Position numbers and translations under genes: made by a program
Shown here: positions 29,963 through 33,138 of the stretch, one piece after another
Layout: every line of letters begins with the position of its first letter
How positions within the stretch are numbered: position 1 is the first letter of the stretch
From: Lachnospiraceae bacterium
GTDB lineage: Bacteria; Bacillota; Clostridia; Lachnospirales; Lachnospiraceae
Direction of reading: 5' to 3'
Assembly: GCA_017440575.1 (NCBI GenBank)
Contig: JAFSGY010000003.1
Coordinates: 1-33,138, forward strand
Length of the DNA stretch: 33,138 nucleotides
The notes under the pieces: model-generated
Databases searched by the model: none
Told to the model about the DNA's origin: nothing
The model's input: the letters and a program-made list of their open reading frames with translations, nothing else

Positions 29963-30658
29963 ATGAAAGCAATGACAGTAGGAAAGAAGAGAGAGAAAAA
30001 AGCAGAGAAGAAGATTACAGGCTGGAGTTATATGGATTTAGCAATTACGGCATTTGCAGGACTTGGTATAGAAGTATTGTATGCCTTTTTCCTGGAACCA
30101 TTCTTATATGGGGAAGCTATGCAGGAATGGGGAGCTGTACAGAATATTTTCCATTGGATTCTTACCTGTGTTACATGGGGATTGATGGCATTGTATGTGG
30201 TTCGTTCAGGAAAGAAGCAGTTACAGTTTGATATATGGGAGAAGGGAGAGAAAGTAAAGCCTTGGCAGTGGGCGCTCGTATTGGTAGCTGTAGTAGCGTG
30301 TATTGTGATGAATTATAGAGACTGGGGCGGATTTAAGTTTGTGATGGAGTTTCAGAAAAAAGGTATTGTTTTGTTTTCTTTTCAGTATCTGTATTACATG
30401 TTTGAAACCGTATTAGTATTGCTGATTGTTGTTTTCGGGCAAAAGGCAATGGAGTTGTGGTTACAGCATAAGAATATCCCTTGGGGCGGAATTGTATGTG
30501 GCCTGACATGGGGACTTGCTCATGCAATGACGAAAGGAAGCCTGGAAATGGGACTGATGGGATTGCTGTGGGGAACATTGTTTGGTAGTGCTTATCTTTT
30601 GACAAATCGTGACTGTAAAAAGGCGTATGTCATTATGCTGATTATGTTTGCATTTTAA
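29963..30658 (+). CDS. Multi-pass membrane protein, CPBP-like without clear catalytic set
   Basis: A 231-residue protein with a basic N-terminus (KKREKKAEKK) and about six or seven hydrophobic helices. The C-terminal part, WGLAHAMTKGSLEMGLMGLLWGTLFGSAYLLT with His187, resembles the second half of CPBP (Abi/CAAX-protease-like) proteins. The EExxxR motif of active members is not obvious; only a single Glu in YYMFETVLV is near the expected place. It may be a degenerate CPBP protein or something else. The gap of 108 bp from DUF3021 holds a GTAGGTA/TACTTAC hairpin (29890-29907 region) and an AT-rich stretch. It is a plausible target of the adjacent LytTR system by position only. Confidence 0.65.
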   Translation: MKAMTVGKKREKKAEKKITGWSYMDLAITAFAGLGIEVLYAFFLEPFLYGEAMQEWGAVQNIFHWILTCVTWGLMALYVVRSGKKQLQFDIWEKGEKVKPWQWALVLVAVVACIVMNYRDWGGFKFVMEFQKKGIVLFSFQYLYYMFETVLVLLIVVFGQKAMELWLQHKNIPWGGIVCGLTWGLAHAMTKGSLEMGLMGLLWGTLFGSAYLLTNRDCKKAYVIMLIMFAF

Positions 30659-30668
30659 TATGGATAAT

Positions 30669-30697
30669 AGGGCTCAGATGTAAAGCTGAGCCCTTTG
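30669..30697 (+). terminator. Terminator after the CPBP-like gene
   Basis: A perfect 9-bp stem AGGGCTCAG/CTGAGCCCT (30669-30677 with 30686-30694), 8-nt loop, short TTTG tail. Confidence 0.75.
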
Positions 30698-30713
30698 TAT
30701 GTGCTTTATTCTA

Positions 30714-30742
30714 TTGACATCAATTCAAAAAAAGGCTATAAT
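30714..30742 (+). promoter_or_regulatory. Consensus promoter of greA-lysS
   Basis: TTGACA (30714-30719), 17-bp spacer, TATAAT (30737-30742): a perfect sigma-A promoter. The leader of about 95 nt has a small GGGC/GCCC hairpin (30756-30770). Confidence 0.92.
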
Positions 30743-30844
30743 ATCATAGCTTATAGGGCGTAGTCTGCCCAAAATACGGTAATATTATTTTGCAGAAGAA
30801 ATAGATGACATATATTATAATTTAAAAAAGGAGAGGGAACACTC

Positions 30845-31330
30845 ATGGAAGCAAAGAAGAATCTATTAACTCGTGAAGGTCTGAAAAAGTACGAAGATGA
30901 ATTACATGAACTGAAGGTTATCAAGAGAAAAGAAGTTGCTCAGAAGATTAAGGAAGCAAGAGAACAGGGTGACTTATCAGAAAACGCTGAGTACGATGCA
31001 GCAAAGGACGAGCAGCGTGATATTGAAGCAAGAATTGAAGAGCTTGAGAAAATCTTAAAGAACGTAGAAGTTTTCGATATGGAAGAGGCTGCAAGCAACG
31101 ATAAGGTAAGCTTTGGTCTTGTTGTTAAGGTAAAGGATAATGAATTCGATGATGAAATGGAATTCAAGATTGTAGGTGCAACAGAGGCAAACAGCTTAAA
31201 GGGTAAGATTTCTAACGAGTCTCCTCTTGGAAAAGCATTAATCGGCGCTAAGAAGGGTGATGTTGTAACCGTAGAAGCACCAGCAGGAATTATCGAATAT
31301 ACCATTTTGGACATTTACAAGCCAGAATAA
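30845..31330 (+). CDS. greA: Transcription elongation factor GreA
   Basis: Rescues backtracked RNA polymerase by stimulating transcript cleavage. 161 residues: N-terminal antiparallel coiled coil (about 1-75) whose tip carries the acidic residues in [13 protein letters not shown] that reach the polymerase active site, then the FKBP-like C-terminal domain (about 82-161, ending [11 protein letters not shown]). AAAAGGAGAGG precedes the ATG. lysS follows after 19 bp with no terminator between; the greA-lysS pairing is common in Firmicutes. Confidence 0.96.
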   Translation: MEAKKNLLTREGLKKYEDELHELKVIKRKEVAQKIKEAREQGDLSENAEYDAAKDEQRDIEARIEELEKILKNVEVFDMEEAASNDKVSFGLVVKVKDNEFDDEMEFKIVGATEANSLKGKISNESPLGKALIGAKKGDVVTVEAPAGIIEYTILDIYKPE

Positions 31331-31349
31331 GTTTGAAAGGAGTATTGGA

Positions 31350-32966
31350 ATGTCACAGGAACAGAACAATAACCAGAAGAATCAGGAGCAGGATGTAAAT
31401 CAGCTCTTAAAGGTTAGAAGAGAAAAGCTTGCAGCATTGCAGGAAGCAGGAAAGGATCCTTTCCAGATTACAAAATATAATCAGACTCATCATACCTCTG
31501 ATGCAAAGGAGCTTTATACAGCACATGAGGCTGAGCTTTTAGCAGGAAGACCTGAGCCATCTGTAGAAGGTCTGGATGAGCAGCAGGCTAAGGAAGTATT
31601 GAATGCAGATTATAATGAGAGAAGAGCCATTATGGATGCAAGTCCTATCGAGGTTTCCATTGCAGGACGTATGATGTTCAAGCGTGTTATGGGAAAAGCT
31701 TCTTTCTGTAATATTCAGGATTTAAAGGGTAAGATTCAGGTATATGTAGCAAGAGATGCGATTGGCGAAGAAGCATATGCAGAATTTAAAAAATCCGATA
31801 TCGGTGATATTTATGGTATCAAGGGATATGTTTTCAGAACGAAAACCGGTGAGATTTCTGTTCATGCAGTAGAAATGACCATGCTTACCAAGAGCTTACA
31901 GATTCTTCCTGAGAAGTTCCATGGACTGACCGATACCGATACACGCTATCGTCAGCGATATGTTGACCTTATTATGAATGAGGACAGCATGAAGGTATTT
32001 TTGAAGCGTTCTCAGATTATTAAGGAGATTCGTAACTTCCTTGCAGAGCGTGATTTTATTGAAGTAGAGACTCCAATGCTTGTATCAAACGCAGGTGGAG
32101 CTGCAGCAAGACCTTTTGATACACACTACAATGCTCTGGATGAAGATGTAAAGCTTCGTATTTCTCTTGAGCTTTACTTAAAGAGATTAATCGTAGGTGG
32201 AATGGAAAGAGTATACGAAATTGGTCGTGTATTCCGTAACGAAGGTGTAGATACCAGACATAACCCGGAATTTACTCTGATGGAATTATATCAGGCTTAT
32301 ACTGATTATGAAGGTATGATGGAATTAACAGAGTCTATGTTCAAGTATCTTGCAGAGAAGGTATGCGGTACTTCCAAGATTGTTTATAATGGCATGGAAA
32401 TCGACTTCGGCAAGCCATTTGAACGTATTACCATGATTGACTGTATCAAGAAGTATGCAGGTATTGACTTTGATACCGTTGCAACAGATGAAGAAGCTAA
32501 GGCATTAGCAAAGCAGCATCATGTAGAGTTTGAAGAGCGTCATACAAAGGGCGACATCGTAAACCTCTTCTTCGAGGAGTTCTGCGAGAAGAACTTAATC
32601 CAGCCGACCTTTGTTATGGATCATCCACTGGCTATTTCTCCACTTACTAAGAAGAAGCCAAGCGATCCTTCTAAGGTTGAGCGTTTTGAATTATTTATTA
32701 ATACATGGGAAATGTGTAACGCATACTCTGAGTTAAACGATCCAATTGACCAGAGAGAGCGTTTCGCAGCACAGGACGCAGCTTTTGCAGCCGGTGACGA
32801 AGAAGCAAACCACACAGACGAGGACTTCTTAAATGCCCTTAGCGTTGGTATGCCACCAACTGGCGGTATCGGTTATGGTATCGACAGATTGGTTATGTTA
32901 TTGACTGACTCACAGGCGATTAGGGATGTATTATTGTTCCCGACGATGAAGTCACTTGATAAATAA
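31350..32966 (+). CDS. lysS: Lysyl-tRNA synthetase, class II
   Basis: Charges tRNA-Lys. 538 residues: N-terminal OB-fold anticodon-binding domain (about 100-190, with [21 protein letters not shown]), then the class II core with motif 1 around [20 protein letters not shown], motif 2 [20 protein letters not shown] and motif 3 [19 protein letters not shown]. It is about 40 residues longer than Bacillus LysS (about 499); the extra length is in the first 100 residues, a Gln/Asn-rich start and a Glu/Ala-rich insert (about 52-95). Second gene of the greA transcript. Confidence 0.97.
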   Translation: MSQEQNNNQKNQEQDVNQLLKVRREKLAALQEAGKDPFQITKYNQTHHTSDAKELYTAHEAELLAGRPEPSVEGLDEQQAKEVLNADYNERRAIMDASPIEVSIAGRMMFKRVMGKASFCNIQDLKGKIQVYVARDAIGEEAYAEFKKSDIGDIYGIKGYVFRTKTGEISVHAVEMTMLTKSLQILPEKFHGLTDTDTRYRQRYVDLIMNEDSMKVFLKRSQIIKEIRNFLAERDFIEVETPMLVSNAGGAAARPFDTHYNALDEDVKLRISLELYLKRLIVGGMERVYEIGRVFRNEGVDTRHNPEFTLMELYQAYTDYEGMMELTESMFKYLAEKVCGTSKIVYNGMEIDFGKPFERITMIDCIKKYAGIDFDTVATDEEAKALAKQHHVEFEERHTKGDIVNLFFEEFCEKNLIQPTFVMDHPLAISPLTKKKPSDPSKVERFELFINTWEMCNAYSELNDPIDQRERFAAQDAAFAAGDEEANHTDEDFLNALSVGMPPTGGIGYGIDRLVMLLTDSQAIRDVLLFPTMKSLDK

Positions 32967-33138
32967 ATGCAGTAAAATCAAGGGTTTGAGGACATCAAAG
33001 AGAATTTTTACTACAAATTTACTACAAATCTACAACGCATAATGCAGTATAATACACGATAATGCAGAGTAGACGGAATAATTGAATTTAATATTTGTAC
33101 GAATTAAGGACATTTTTCTAAAAGAAATTTTGGAAGAG
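32967..33138. other. Non-coding right edge with repeat cluster
   Basis: No gene is seen after lysS. Two abutting copies of TTTACTACAAA lie at 33007-33017 and 33018-33028, followed by TCTACAAC. AATGCAGTA occurs at 32966-32974 and 33041-33049, and AATGCAGA at 33061-33068. On the minus strand the first repeat reads TTTGTAGTAAA, similar to the GTAGTAAATT arm-type sites bound by Tn916-like integrases. Confidence 0.6.

Overview
The window looks like chromosomal DNA from a low-GC endospore-forming Firmicute, most likely a member of the Lachnospiraceae (Roseburia/Agathobacter/Lachnospira type). This rests on inference from gene content: SpoVT, a SleB-type hydrolase with SH3 domains, a LysM-G5-M23 endopeptidase, a BirA without a DNA-binding domain, a DUF6145-like protein and a SAM-I riboswitch ahead of metK. 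AT-rich intergenic DNA, strong AGGAGG ribosome-binding sites and TTGACA/TATAAT promoters with 17-bp spacing fit too. There is no rRNA, tRNA or CRISPR array.

Layout. 1-4.5 kb: the tail of an unidentified gene, spoVT, a hemolysin III-type membrane protein and a small unknown protein (both minus strand), a small alarmone synthetase, then a coiled-coil membrane protein paired with a flavin-reductase-like protein. 4.5-9.9 kb: a Y-family polymerase (minus strand, candidate LexA box) divergent from an M23 endopeptidase, then murA, then a minus-strand AraC-HTH/GGDEF fusion. 9.9-13 kb: a hairpin-rich 330-bp intergenic region leading into the metK promoter and SAM-I riboswitch, metK, a HAD hydrolase and a DUF1266 protein. 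13.1-19.5 kb: dnaE, pfkA and a membrane chemoreceptor. 19.6-23.3 kb: ktrB-ktrA (potassium uptake), a SpoU-type rRNA methyltransferase and proC, closely packed. 23.6-24.7 kb: the SleB-like hydrolase. 24.9-28.8 kb: a tight cluster argF-birA-DUF6145-coaX-dusB. 29-30.7 kb: LytTR regulator, DUF3021 protein and a membrane protein. 30.7-33 kb: greA-lysS behind a perfect consensus promoter, ending in non-coding DNA with integrase-arm-like repeats.

Most genes are ordinary housekeeping functions. The notable part is the intergenic DNA. At least three small palindromic elements (26, 26 and 134 bp) with ends of the GTWAC...GTWAC type lie directly between perfect 8-9 bp direct repeats, as expected of target-site duplications from transposition. 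They sit in promoter or leader regions of the M23 gene/dinB, the SleB-like gene and argF. A related, decayed copy lies in the pfkA leader. A 13-bp palindrome inside the 134-bp element also occurs in a 54-bp tandem duplication upstream of a small gene. Together these suggest a family of very small non-autonomous mobile elements that remodel 5' regions in this genome.
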